20,042 bases of DNA from Deltaproteobacteria bacterium (GCA_031278395.1 JAITKM010000040.1:1-20042), one strand, 5' to 3'. Counted from the first letter of the stretch, positions 1 through 7,975 are shown. Program-made: numbers and translations. Notes: a model not told the origin generated them from the sequence alone.

Positions 1-1
1 C

Positions 2-1054
2 ACGGCGTGCTCAACCGGTACGTATAGTACTGATGGTAATAGTGCGTCGGCGTGTACGAATTGTACTAGCACGACAGTGGCAAGTTGTAGTGCGACGACG
101 GGAGGAGCGCAGACATGCACAGCAGGCAATAAGTTAAACGGCACGGCAGGAGCATCCGGGTCGACCTGTTCAACGTGCAGTACAGGAACCTATAGGAGTG
201 GTGTTGGGACAACGTGTTCTAGTTGTTCAAATTACCCAAGTCCTGTAACAACTTGTGACCCAGGAAGTGGAGCTGCAACAGGTTGCGTAGCTGGGTATAT
301 GTTGAGTGGTGGAGCGTGCGTTGCAGCTCCAATTGCTTCTGCAACTGGGAAGAGTTGTAGTGATAATGGAGTGACCAATTGGGGCACTATGCAAAGTTTT
401 GGAACTACTCAATGTGGTGAAATGACGAATTATGACGGGACAGAGAAAATGTTTGCAGGTACGACGGGAGGTTCGTTAGGAGGAGTCAATACAGTGTGTG
501 TAAAAGATAGTCGCAATAGCCAAGCCTACAGAGTTCGTAGGATGCCTGATGGTAAGTGTTGGATGATAGATAATTTGAAGTATGCCGAAGGTTCTTACAA
601 GGATCCAGCGTCGTCGTCAGCATCTGACGGAGGTGTGTATTGTACAACTAACAATAATGGTTCGTCTCCGTTTGATGAAGGCAAGTGGCCTAAATCAACG
701 ACAGGGTGCGGGTATTTGTATGCGTGGGCGACAGCAACCGGAGGTACATCAGGGGGCAGCGTTATTTGTCCAAACGGCTGGACACTACCGGCAGATGGAA
801 TGTATGGGACTTTAAGTAGTGCGATCGGAGGAAATGGATTGAGCTATGGAGGAGGCTTAGCGTTTCAGGCGCCGTATTCTGGCTTCTATTACAGCAGTAG
901 CTTCGGCAATCAGAGCGTCTACGGCTACTATTGGAGTTCTACGGAGTATGACACTGACTACGCGCGCCTCCTGAGCTTCAATTACACAGGCCCTCTGAAT
1001 ACTAGCAACAGCAGCAATAAGTCTATTTACCTAGCTGTTAGGTGCTACCGCTAG
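2..1054 (+). CDS. Cys-rich surface protein with C-terminal FISUMP domain (5' partial)
   Basis: The reading frame is open from base 2, so the gene begins before the window; the GTG at 77 is an internal codon, not a start. The visible N-terminal part carries Cys-rich repeats of the type CSTCSTGTY, with many Thr, Ser and Gly, like extracellular GCC2/GCC3-type spacer repeats. From about base 500 it matches the 'Fibrobacter succinogenes major paralogous' (FISUMP) domain, a C-type-lectin-like fold: MPDGKCWMIDNLK, then CPNGWTLP, then YYWSSTE, ending VRCYR. This is probably a secreted or surface-exposed binding protein; the ligand is unknown. Base composition is visibly richer in G+C (ACG, GCG, TCG codons) than the neighbouring genes, and codon use changes again in the last ~60 codons. 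Domain recognition is from motif memory, not a search. Confidence 0.8.
   Translation, partial: TACSTGTYSTDGNSASACTNCTSTTVASCSATTGGAQTCTAGNKLNGTAGASGSTCSTCSTGTYRSGVGTTCSSCSNYPSPVTTCDPGSGAATGCVAGYMLSGGACVAAPIASATGKSCSDNGVTNWGTMQSFGTTQCGEMTNYDGTEKMFAGTTGGSLGGVNTVCVKDSRNSQAYRVRRMPDGKCWMIDNLKYAEGSYKDPASSSASDGGVYCTTNNNGSSPFDEGKWPKSTTGCGYLYAWATATGGTSGGSVICPNGWTLPADGMYGTLSSAIGGNGLSYGGGLAFQAPYSGFYYSSSFGNQSVYGYYWSSTEYDTDYARLLSFNYTGPLNTSNSSNKSIYLAVRCYR
878..1054 (+). other. Candidate hypervariable C-terminus (DGR-like variable region)
   Basis: In this 3' stretch of the FISUMP gene about half the codons end in C (29 of 57 counted from 881 to the last sense codon), whereas few do so upstream. Codons at probable loop positions are NNC (GAC, TAC, CGC, CTC, AGC, TTC, GGC), which is what adenine mutagenesis of AAC codons in a template repeat would give. 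The scaffold residues YWSST, A, F and VRC stay conserved. Diversity-generating retroelements commonly vary the C-terminal end of C-type-lectin-like folds. No reverse transcriptase or template repeat is visible in this window, so the assignment is inference. Confidence 0.35.
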
Positions 1055-1075
1055 CTTGCTAGCCTCTGGTTTTTT
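1050..1075 (+). terminator. Short stem-loop plus T-run after the FISUMP gene
   Basis: GCTAG (1050-1054) pairs with CTAGC (1059-1063) around a 4-nt CTTG loop, overlapping the stop codon, and a six-T run follows within about ten bases. The stem is short for an intrinsic terminator. A small hairpin with a 4-nt loop at the end of a variable region also recalls DGR target-recognition hairpins. Either reading is weak. Confidence 0.3.
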
Positions 1076-1077
1076 CG

Positions 1078-1200
1078 CTGGTATGGGGTTACTTTATTTA
1101 GTGGTTAGTGATTAGTTCGCATGCGGAGATTATCACCGATTGTAAGTTCAAATTACTAACCACTATGCACTAATCACTAAATAAAGTAACCCTACACCAG
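1078..1200. repeat. Hairpin repeat, copy 1 (TGGTATGGGGTTACTTT ends)
   Basis: A 123-bp imperfect palindrome lies between two convergent genes. The left end TGGTATGGGGTTACTTT (from 1079) matches the complement of the right end (1183-1199) with two differences. The arms extend inward through ATTTAGTGRTTAGTG, giving about 29 of 32 paired positions. The interior repeats TTAGTG several times. It shares its 17-nt ends with copies at 11657-11737 and 12503-12621 but not its interior. It could be a MITE-like or REP-like element; it carries no ORF. Confidence 0.75.
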
Positions 1201-1248
1201 AAAATTTCTTCCTTTGCCACCACCTGTATAATCGTTGATTTTGCATAA

Positions 1249-1785
1249 TTAGGCAGTCTTGAATTTTTTCATTCTCCTGGTATAGACTCTCTTGGCATTT
1301 GCCCAGCCACCATTTTTAATCCATTCATTCAAACTCCTAGTCTGCGAATGTCTCTTTTCTAAACTATGAAACTCTTTGCCGTGATATACAAAACGTCCAT
1401 TTTGCCGTTGCGGCTCGCCTAAAACAGCATGACACATTTCATGATATACCAAAGGTTCAACAATCTGCCTAAATTTAATGTTATTCAAAGCTGGTGAAAC
1501 TATGACTTTCTTCTTTCGATAATCACAGACTGCTAAGTTACGTTTATTATTTCTGCGTGACCAAACAATTTGATATTGATCTAAAGCATAATGCATTGGA
1601 AAAAACTCTTGCTGTAGTTTTTGCCAAATTTCATTTAAATCAATAGCTTCAACATTGGTAGCTGGAGCAACCTTTGAATTAACTCGACAACTTCGAGGAT
1701 TACGTACTATCTTGATTGGTTGAGTTTGAGCGGTTTTCCTTTTAGAACGATTAAACCACAAACTTAATTGTTCAAAAAATAACAT
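1249..1785 (-). CDS. SprT-like zinc metalloprotein
   Basis: This 178-residue protein has the zincin signature HEMCH (residues 115-119) followed by YHGKEFHSLEKRH (134-146), the pattern of SprT-like domains, where a downstream His supplies the third zinc ligand. SprT/Spartan relatives are zinc proteases or protease-like proteins; in eukaryotes Spartan digests DNA-protein crosslinks. The role of short bacterial forms is less clear. The N-terminus is basic and the C-terminus ends in a Lys/Arg-rich tail, compatible with nucleic-acid binding. It is last in a minus-strand set, 12 bp after the VWA gene, with an AAGG ribosome site about ten bases before ATG. The family call rests on the motif and size. 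Confidence 0.75.
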   Translation of the reverse strand: MLFFEQLSLWFNRSKRKTAQTQPIKIVRNPRSCRVNSKVAPATNVEAIDLNEIWQKLQQEFFPMHYALDQYQIVWSRRNNKRNLAVCDYRKKKVIVSPALNNIKFRQIVEPLVYHEMCHAVLGEPQRQNGRFVYHGKEFHSLEKRHSQTRSLNEWIKNGGWANAKRVYTRRMKKFKTA

Positions 1786-1797
1786 GATAGACTAGCC

Positions 1798-3435
1798 TTA
1801 TTTCGCTACTGCAACATTGTCCAATAATTCGACAAACTCTTGACGCTTACCATTTGCGTCCTTGCCTTTGTTTTTTAAAGCTAGTTTTTTAATTGCCTCT
1901 AAATTATAATTATGTGCCGTTGATAAGTTACTTAAATATTCCCCCAAATACCCAACTGCCAACGCAAAATTAAAATCCTCACTAACTTTAGCACTACTTT
2001 TATATAACAAAGGTTTATTAAAAACACTTACTTCATCCGAGTTCGACTCCCGATAACTAAGCTCCAAATTCCCTAAGGGTTCGTCCTCTGCCTCAAGAGC
2101 TTGGCGATTCAATTTTAGTTTATATAAAATCGTTACTGCCTGGTTATACTTTAAGTCCACAACTTGAACATGCTCAACAATATTATCTAACAAACCTGCA
2201 TCAAAGTTAGAAAACCCAATCAACTTATAAAAATTTACTTTTGGTAGATTAAAATTAATTCTCGAAATTAAATCTTTCACCGACACTTGATAACTATCAT
2301 CTAAAAAATTCTCATTCACTAAAGAAATAAAATCGTCAAAGCTATTTAGCTCGGTATATTTAACACGTGATCCTTGCCCAAGATTGTCATAAAAAACTTT
2401 CAGCTCGGCATTCTCTTGAAAACTGACAACCTGCACTAAAACATTTTGATTAACTTCTTCTTTTAATTTAAGAATATCTTGATCCGTTAGTTTTGTTCCG
2501 TTAGCTGTCAAAATAATAATTTTGTTTAAAGATTTTGGGGTTTGATTTTTCGCCACAATCTCAATTGCCTTATTGATAAAATCCCCATCTAATTCTTCTG
2601 CTGTACCACCAAAATTAAGCTCATTTAAGATACGCAAGATTCTAGTTCTATCTTTACCAGCAGTTGAGCCTAAAATAGCGGATTGTTCACCACCAAACAA
2701 AACAAGCCCTAACCTATCTTTGGAGCTCATCCCAGCTACTATATTTTTTAAGGAGCTAAGCATTTGGTCTTTGACGGCTAACTCCGCCAGCGCTTGGGAA
2801 TTATCAATTGCAAAAAAGATATTCCAGTCTTTTTGATCATGTGCTGGATCAAAAGGACGAGTTTTGAGATTAAGTTTGAGAATGTAAATCTCTTTTTCAA
2901 AAGGTGAAAGCGCTACTTCATAATCAATTAAAATGCGATTATCATTTTTCTGCTTATAGTAATACTCAAAATAATTAATTAACGATTCAATCCGAATAAT
3001 ACTGCGCGGTGGCACTATTCCTTGCTGCAAAATATCCTTCACGCTTTCATAATTACTGCCATCAATATCTAAACTAAAATGTGAAGTTGGATACCTATTG
3101 ACCGCCAACCACTGATTCCCAACTATACCAGGATTAGTTATCATGCTAGCGTTATCAGCCAGAATAACATCGTCAGACGGCGGAGGTTCTGGTAAATCTA
3201 AACCTGAATTAATTCGTGAATTAATTTCTTCTTTATCTACATGCTCTTCTTGAGGCTTAATTAAAGGGTCTAGATTGCTAATTTCCAAAAAACTTTGTTG
3301 CACTTCCTCTTTGAAAGCTGCCGTGTATTGTCTAGCATTAGCCAGCAGTTCAGCGTCAAAATAGAGAGCTATATTCAACATTACTAGAATTATAGCTAGC
3401 CCCCAAATCAATATTTTTAGCAATTTTTTCTTCAT
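1798..3435 (-). CDS. Membrane-anchored YfbK-like VWA protein with degenerate MIDAS
   Basis: This 545-residue protein begins with a membrane anchor (residues ~6-25), an acidic/Pro linker, then the YfbK-family N-terminal block (residues ~107-160: NQWLAVNRYPTSHFSLDID, then PPRSIIRIESLINYF). A von Willebrand A domain covers about 204-380, followed by the family's C-terminal region. VWA domains usually bind a metal through DxSxS, a Thr and an Asp. Here the first motif is DNSQA (211-215), so the last Ser is Ala, and the usual TDG near strand 4 is TANG (310-313). Metal binding is therefore doubtful. The gene starts inside the stop of the FmdB-like gene (TAATG, 1-bp overlap) and is followed by the SprT-like gene. 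It probably acts as an envelope scaffold. A Bat-type role is suggested only by the divergent TPR/SH3 gene. Confidence 0.78.
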   Translation of the reverse strand: MKKKLLKILIWGLAIILVMLNIALYFDAELLANARQYTAAFKEEVQQSFLEISNLDPLIKPQEEHVDKEEINSRINSGLDLPEPPPSDDVILADNASMITNPGIVGNQWLAVNRYPTSHFSLDIDGSNYESVKDILQQGIVPPRSIIRIESLINYFEYYYKQKNDNRILIDYEVALSPFEKEIYILKLNLKTRPFDPAHDQKDWNIFFAIDNSQALAELAVKDQMLSSLKNIVAGMSSKDRLGLVLFGGEQSAILGSTAGKDRTRILRILNELNFGGTAEELDGDFINKAIEIVAKNQTPKSLNKIIILTANGTKLTDQDILKLKEEVNQNVLVQVVSFQENAELKVFYDNLGQGSRVKYTELNSFDDFISLVNENFLDDSYQVSVKDLISRINFNLPKVNFYKLIGFSNFDAGLLDNIVEHVQVVDLKYNQAVTILYKLKLNRQALEAEDEPLGNLELSYRESNSDEVSVFNKPLLYKSSAKVSEDFNFALAVGYLGEYLSNLSTAHNYNLEAIKKLALKNKGKDANGKRQEFVELLDNVAVAK

Positions 3436-3758
3436 TAAGCATTTGTTGGAGCTGGTTTATCTTGGCAATCTGCACAAGCTTTAGGCACCGTCAAATTTTC
3501 ACTGTCACAGATACTGGAATTTTCAGCGACTTTAGTCTTATTTAAATTACTACTCGAACTAGCAGTATTACTTTTCCCACTGGCATAATCAGTTTGATAC
3601 CAACCAGCGCCTTTTAACTGAAAAGCTGAAGCAAATAACAAACGCTGCACACTACTTTTTCCACAAACTTCACAGGTCCTTAGCGGCTCATCAGAAATTT
3701 TCTGAATCACCTCAAATTCTGTCCCACAATCTGAGCATTTATATTTATACGTAGGCAT
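3435..3758 (-). CDS. FmdB-family zinc-ribbon protein
   Basis: This 107-residue protein begins MPTYKYKCSDCGTEFEV, the standard FmdB/CxxC_CXXC_SSSS regulatory-type start. It has a first CxxC at residues 8-11 and a second (CEVCG) near 29-33, then the usual VQRLLFASAFQLKGAGWYQTDY segment. The family is a small zinc ribbon; its name comes from a proposed regulator of amidase expression, and its actual function is unsettled. After a Ser/Asn-rich linker the tail carries an extra CADCQ motif near the C-terminus, often seen in longer members. It is first in the set with the VWA and SprT-like genes, with an AAGG ribosome site before ATG. Confidence 0.85.
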   Translation of the reverse strand: MPTYKYKCSDCGTEFEVIQKISDEPLRTCEVCGKSSVQRLLFASAFQLKGAGWYQTDYASGKSNTASSSSNLNKTKVAENSSICDSENLTVPKACADCQDKPAPTNA

Positions 3759-3974
3759 AAAAATTACCCTTAGAATCTCGAAAATAAAATTTATTAAACC
3801 CTAAAAAAATGCCTGCCTGTCTATAGTAATTTAGCTAAAAAGTCAATTATTTAAGATAATCACTGAGTTATTGTTTTAAAAACAATAATAAAAAACAAAT
3901 GACAAATAAGCTTAACAATGCTACTCGCTGCACAGTTTTTTAAGTTTCTAGCAAAACAAGATTAGGAGAGCAGC
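3759..3974. promoter_or_regulatory. Divergent regulatory region with perfect palindrome
   Basis: These 216 bp separate the minus-strand FmdB-VWA-SprT set from the plus-strand DUF3352 gene. At 3868-3888 lies a 21-bp palindrome, TTATTGTTTT and its complement around one A, which could be an operator or hairpin. A candidate minus-strand promoter is TTGACT (complement of 3841-3846) and TATAGA (complement of 3820-3825), with a short 15-nt spacer. On the plus strand AGGAG near 3964 sits at normal spacing before the ATG at 3975. Promoter calls are by eye. Confidence 0.4.
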
Positions 3975-5645
3975 ATGTCAAGATTTATCAAAAAAATATC
4001 AACTTTAATTATTGTAATTGGCTTAATAATTACTGTCTCGGCTTGTGAAAAGAAAGAAGTTAATTCAAGTCTTTCCAAGCCATTAGAAACGTGGAGTAGC
4101 TCTTTAATCACTAAGGTTCCGACAAACGCGTTTGGGCTTATTTATTGGAACACTAAAAAGACAGCTTACGAGAAATATCTAACTTCTAATTGGAATGTTA
4201 ATAACTCAAAAATTTTCAAGAACGGACTAGCCAATGCTAATCCATTCCTTAAAAACTTTTTAGAAATATTACAGAAATCTGGTTATTCCTCAGAAGATTC
4301 TACTTGGTCAGAAATTTTTGCTGAAAATGTGTTATTCGCTAGCACTGAAAGTCCAGACGACAATCTTTATTTTGGTCTGCTAATTAAGGGCCAAGATAAA
4401 AGAAATTTGGAAAAATTTATTGGAGCTTTAAAACAAGCTATTCTTGAAGATGGTTCTTTAAAGTTGGTGCCTTTCACTTCGCAAAATCCCAACGCATTTG
4501 GTATTGAGCTTACGGACGAAGCCAACAAATCTGCGGCGAAAACGCTTTATTTTACCTGGCAAGATGACGTGGCTATTATTGCCTCGTCTAGCAAAGATTT
4601 GGATACAATCTTAACTAATGATAAAAAAGATTTACCAGCTATTTTAAAATCAGAAGATTATAAAAAGGCTACCAAAGGTATGCCAGACTCTAAGGATGTC
4701 TTTTCTTTTATTTATTTAGATTTAAATGTTTTAAAAAATCTTGTGTTACCAAGTTTAAAACATAATTCTATAGAACGTTTAGCTAAACTCCCCTTTTCTG
4801 TTTTAGCTTTAGCCGTTTCAATGAATCAAGAATTAGGATATGACTTACGTTGTTTAAACAATGGGCTGCCAGAATCGCAAAGCCAAGTTAGCTCGATTTT
4901 GTTTCAATCTTCTATGGAGAATAGTTTAAAAGCTACTTGCAGTAACCCGCTAGTAGTTCTTAGTTATGACGGGACAACTATCAAAACAGTTTTAGAGAGT
5001 ATTTTCAGCTTGTCTGAGCTGGAGACAAATAATATTATTTTTGAAAGTATTCAAAAGATATTAACGAACTTAAAAAGACTTTCTTTAGTAGGTCAAACTG
5101 CTATCCCGATGCCGCAAACCATGTTGGTTTTAGAATCGCCGGCAGCTGAAAAAGAAACGGAACAAGTCAAAAAAGTTATTTCGACATTAATGTCAGCTAC
5201 AGGTAGTCCACATACATGGCAGAGAACAACTTTTGATAAGCACCAAATTGACTATATAAATACATCTATGATGGGCTTAGGAATTTATGTTTATACGATG
5301 GGAGATAGTTTAACTTTAGTTGCTTCTTCGGAAAATATTATAAAGTCAGCTATCTTAGCTAGTAATGTAAAAGACTTCACTGCTAATTTATCAAAAAATG
5401 CTAAAACAATTTATGCTAAAGATAAAAATGTAATGAATCTCTACTTTGACTTTGAGGAAGTTGCTTCAGTGATGGAAAAATTTGGTGGTATGATTGGGAT
5501 GTTTATGCCGAATGATCCTAAGTTAAAAGAAATGTTTGAGCCAAAAGAGTTAGAAAAAATACGACATTTCGGAGGATTTGTGCTTTCAGTTAGCGTTGAG
5601 GAGGATCAATCAATACGACTTAAGGCTGCATATACTAAGAAGTGA
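3975..5645 (+). CDS. DUF3352-like lipoprotein
   Basis: This 556-residue protein has a lipoprotein signal peptide: basic MSRFIKK, a hydrophobic stretch, and lipobox VSAC with the modified Cys at residue 24 followed by Glu, so the mature protein is probably lipid-anchored outside the cytoplasmic membrane. The body reads like DUF3352 proteins: a start of the form 'PTNAFGLIYWNT', repeated 'FIYLDLNVL' and 'MNLYFDFEEVASVMEKFGG' segments, and statements of the type 'GDSLTLVASSENIIKSA'. The biochemical function of the family is unknown. The start is supported by AGGAG eight to ten bases upstream. It is followed after 39 bp by the TPR/SH3 membrane protein on the same strand, so the two are probably co-transcribed. 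Family assignment is moderate; lipoprotein nature is firm. Confidence 0.7.
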   Translation: MSRFIKKISTLIIVIGLIITVSACEKKEVNSSLSKPLETWSSSLITKVPTNAFGLIYWNTKKTAYEKYLTSNWNVNNSKIFKNGLANANPFLKNFLEILQKSGYSSEDSTWSEIFAENVLFASTESPDDNLYFGLLIKGQDKRNLEKFIGALKQAILEDGSLKLVPFTSQNPNAFGIELTDEANKSAAKTLYFTWQDDVAIIASSSKDLDTILTNDKKDLPAILKSEDYKKATKGMPDSKDVFSFIYLDLNVLKNLVLPSLKHNSIERLAKLPFSVLALAVSMNQELGYDLRCLNNGLPESQSQVSSILFQSSMENSLKATCSNPLVVLSYDGTTIKTVLESIFSLSELETNNIIFESIQKILTNLKRLSLVGQTAIPMPQTMLVLESPAAEKETEQVKKVISTLMSATGSPHTWQRTTFDKHQIDYINTSMMGLGIYVYTMGDSLTLVASSENIIKSAILASNVKDFTANLSKNAKTIYAKDKNVMNLYFDFEEVASVMEKFGGMIGMFMPNDPKLKEMFEPKELEKIRHFGGFVLSVSVEEDQSIRLKAAYTKK

Positions 5646-5684
5646 GATGCGCAGTTCTGTTAGCAGGTACTATTATTAATTTTT

Positions 5685-6590
5685 ATGCTAAGTAAATTAT
5701 TAAAATATCCTATTTTTTATTTCATTTTTCCAATTTTGTTGGTGGTTATATTTTTAGCTACTAGAGATAAAGATAAACGTTTTGCTCCAGAAATAGAACA
5801 TCAGATTAAGCTTTTGATAGAGCAGGCGTGGGAGAATACAGCGCATAAGGACTTTAATTTAGCGGTTGAAAAATACAGGAAGGCTATTCAGTTATCGGAA
5901 AGTCATATGCCTGATAAAAAAAATCCAGCGCTCTATTATAATCTTGCTAATGCGTTATTTTCAGATGGTAAATATGGCGAAGCTTTAGGTTATTTTCAGA
6001 TGGCGCTTAAGTTACAGCCTTATTTTCCGCAAGCTAGAAAAAATCTTGAACTTGCTCGTGAGACTGCGAGGCAAAAGGCTCGTAACAAGCAACTGTTTAA
6101 CTCTGCAGCTACGAAATATGATAAATTTCTTTTAACATCTTATTTTAATTCTCTAATACTGTTTATTCAGCTGGTTGTATTCTTTTGCGTTTTTTGGTTA
6201 CTTGCAATTATGCGAATTTATCAAAGAGGCAAAGGCATTAAATATTTACAATATGTAATTTTGTTATGGGTGGTAATTTTAGCGCTCAATGTATTTGGGT
6301 TAACAAAAGATAGATTTGGGAATTATAGCCTAAATTTTTCTGCAGTTACTAACCTAGCTGATATTTTAGCAGGTAAGTCTAATCTATCTTGTGTTACTAT
6401 CAAATCTAAGGTTAACGTTTATGCTAATTGGGATGATAAAACTTCGCAAGTAATCATGTTACTAGACGAAGGAGTTGAATTACTTCAAGAATCTGACCAC
6501 GTGCCGCAAAAACAAACCCATAATGTTGCTATACAACTTCCTAATAGCCAAATTGCTTGGATTGCCCCTGCCGACCTATTTTGCCATTAA
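5685..6590 (+). CDS. TPR/SH3 membrane protein (BatE-like)
   Basis: This 301-residue protein has an N-terminal membrane segment (~8-25), a TPR-containing region (~42-125, with NPALYYNLANALFSDGKYG typical of a TPR helix pair), two further membrane segments (~155-176 and ~186-206) and a C-terminal bacterial SH3-like domain (~236-297) ending in 'IAWIAPADLFCH'. The same order, TPR then two membrane helices then SH3, is seen in BatE proteins of Bat 'aerotolerance' operons, where they accompany VWA proteins BatA/BatB. Here a VWA protein lies divergently 2 kb away, but no MoxR ATPase is present, so the Bat label is only an analogy. No strong ribosome site precedes the ATG. Confidence 0.7.
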   Translation: MLSKLLKYPIFYFIFPILLVVIFLATRDKDKRFAPEIEHQIKLLIEQAWENTAHKDFNLAVEKYRKAIQLSESHMPDKKNPALYYNLANALFSDGKYGEALGYFQMALKLQPYFPQARKNLELARETARQKARNKQLFNSAATKYDKFLLTSYFNSLILFIQLVVFFCVFWLLAIMRIYQRGKGIKYLQYVILLWVVILALNVFGLTKDRFGNYSLNFSAVTNLADILAGKSNLSCVTIKSKVNVYANWDDKTSQVIMLLDEGVELLQESDHVPQKQTHNVAIQLPNSQIAWIAPADLFCH

Positions 6591-6723
6591 AACCACGCGA
6601 CTCACCAACTTACTTCTGGATTGCTAGTCTGGGGGTTATTTCTAGGCAAAATGAACCTTTTATAATTTTTAGTAAGTTAGGTATATAGTTCCCACTTTTT
6701 TAGTACCAGCTTAATTTTAACTA
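6591..6723. other. Convergent intergenic tract with inverted repeat
   Basis: This 133-bp gap between convergent 3' ends contains AACTTACT (6607-6614) and its complement AGTAAGTT (6671-6678), which could form a stem. Its outer parts (CTGG with GGGGTTATTT on the left; GTACCAG on the right) vaguely recall the hairpin-repeat ends found elsewhere in the window. No gene is visible. It may hold a bidirectional terminator or a decayed repeat. Confidence 0.25.
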
Positions 6724-7572
6724 TTACAATTGGCAATGCGGACAATAAAATGTACTGCGTTGCTGTTGGGTAATTCGTAAAATATTTGTTTGCTTACAAA
6801 CTGGACAAAGCCGACCAGCCTTTAAATAGACTTTCAAATATTTCTGATAGCCACCAATTTTACCGTGTGAATCCTGAAAATCTGAAAAAGTCGTGCCACA
6901 ATTTTCAACCGCCTTCTTCAGAATAGCTTTAATACTTCGATGAATCCGACGCAGTTCGTTGTCTCCTAAACTATCAACCCGCCGGGTCGGATTCACTTTA
7001 GCAGAAAATAAAATTTCAGAAGCATAAATGTTGCCAATCCCAACGATTTTATCCTGCCGCAATAAAAACTGTTTTATATTTTGCTTAGAATGCACAAATA
7101 AAGCCTTAAACTTCTCAAAATTAAAATCCTTACTTAACGGTTCTAACCCCGTCTTTACTTGCGATAGATTACTAACTAATTTAACAATCCCAAAACGACG
7201 CACATCGTAAAAACATAGCCTACCATTATTCGTGCTAATCAGCAGGCGCAAATGTTTTTCTGGATTAGCTAAAACCTTACTTTTTTCAACCAGCTTCAAA
7301 TTATTCTTGCACTTCTCGCCCTTGGATAACCAAATTAAACGCCCAGTCATCCGCAGATGAAACGCTAAATATAAATATTGAGTTTTTGCTAACTCAACTT
7401 TAAAAAAAATTTGTTTTCCCAAACGAAAAATATCAACAATATTTTTGGCTTTTAATACCTGCCAACGAAGTTTGATTTTTGGGTCTAAAATTTCAATCTT
7501 TAAAATCTTACTCTGCTGAATACTTTTTTTTAATTGTCTGGCTATAGTTTCAACTTCTGGTAATTCTGGCAT
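6724..7572 (-). CDS. mutM: Formamidopyrimidine-DNA glycosylase (Fpg/MutM)
   Basis: This 282-residue protein is the bifunctional glycosylase/AP lyase that removes 8-oxoguanine and formamidopyrimidines in base-excision repair. It starts MPELPEVETIARQL, providing the catalytic Pro after Met removal and the following Glu. Other family landmarks are present: FRLGKQIFF (the conserved Lys), LAFHLRMTGRLIWL, YDVRRFG, the helix-two-turn-helix QDKIVGIGNIYASEILF with the conserved Asn, and the C-terminal zinc finger CPVC then RSTFYCPHC. Length is normal for the family. A good AAGGA ribosome site lies nine bases before the ATG. It is last in a minus-strand run after two coiled-coil genes, 31 bp from the nearer one. 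Confidence 0.97.
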   Translation of the reverse strand: MPELPEVETIARQLKKSIQQSKILKIEILDPKIKLRWQVLKAKNIVDIFRLGKQIFFKVELAKTQYLYLAFHLRMTGRLIWLSKGEKCKNNLKLVEKSKVLANPEKHLRLLISTNNGRLCFYDVRRFGIVKLVSNLSQVKTGLEPLSKDFNFEKFKALFVHSKQNIKQFLLRQDKIVGIGNIYASEILFSAKVNPTRRVDSLGDNELRRIHRSIKAILKKAVENCGTTFSDFQDSHGKIGGYQKYLKVYLKAGRLCPVCKQTNILRITQQQRSTFYCPHCQL

Positions 7573-7603
7573 ATCTCAGCTTCCTTAAAAGAAAAAATTA
7601 TTC

Positions 7604-7975
7604 TCAATTCTTCGCACACAACTCAGCCATTTCGGTTAACGCAATATTCAACTCTTTTCGCATTTTTAACATTTCAGCCTGATTACTGGTTTGAATGTTT
7701 GTAGCTTTTAACAACTGACGTAAATTTTCATTTATCTCCTGCAAACGAACTAGCTCCTGTTTGAAGCCTATTTCCTGATTCTTTAAGACTATCAACTCAT
7801 CTGTCATAATATCCCTTACTGTCGCCTGCTTAAAAGCGATTGTCGCTACCCGTAAATTTTCTAAATCTGTTTTAGTTTGAACAAGCTGTTTTTTTAGCTC
7901 CTCAATCTTTTCGGATTCCTCAGCATGTGCCACTACAGCTCCCAATAAGAATATTAGATAAATTAATAATTTCAT
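7604..7975 (-). CDS. Small exported coiled-coil protein
   Basis: I place the start at the ATG at 7975 rather than the longer frame from 8083, because it gives a clean signal peptide: MKLLIYLIFLLGAVVAHA, with likely cleavage before EES. The mature part (about 105 residues) is almost wholly charged heptad-like sequence (KIEELKKQLVQTKTDLENL, later LKNQEIGFKQELVRLQEIN) and should form a coiled coil in the periplasm. It ends in a single Cys near the C-terminus. No family recognised. It lies 64 bp after the other coiled-coil gene and 31 bp before mutM, on the same strand. No strong ribosome site is visible, so the start is the least certain part. Confidence 0.6.
   Translation of the reverse strand: MKLLIYLIFLLGAVVAHAEESEKIEELKKQLVQTKTDLENLRVATIAFKQATVRDIMTDELIVLKNQEIGFKQELVRLQEINENLRQLLKATNIQTSNQAEMLKMRKELNIALTEMAELCAKN

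Noticed and set aside
2573-2836. Plus-strand ORF inside the VWA gene
   Set aside because: Antisense shadow of a well-supported gene, with no domain or ribosome site; the same holds for similar frames at 582-815, 7028-7210, 8134-8358, 10921-11112, 15619-15819 and 18720-19067.
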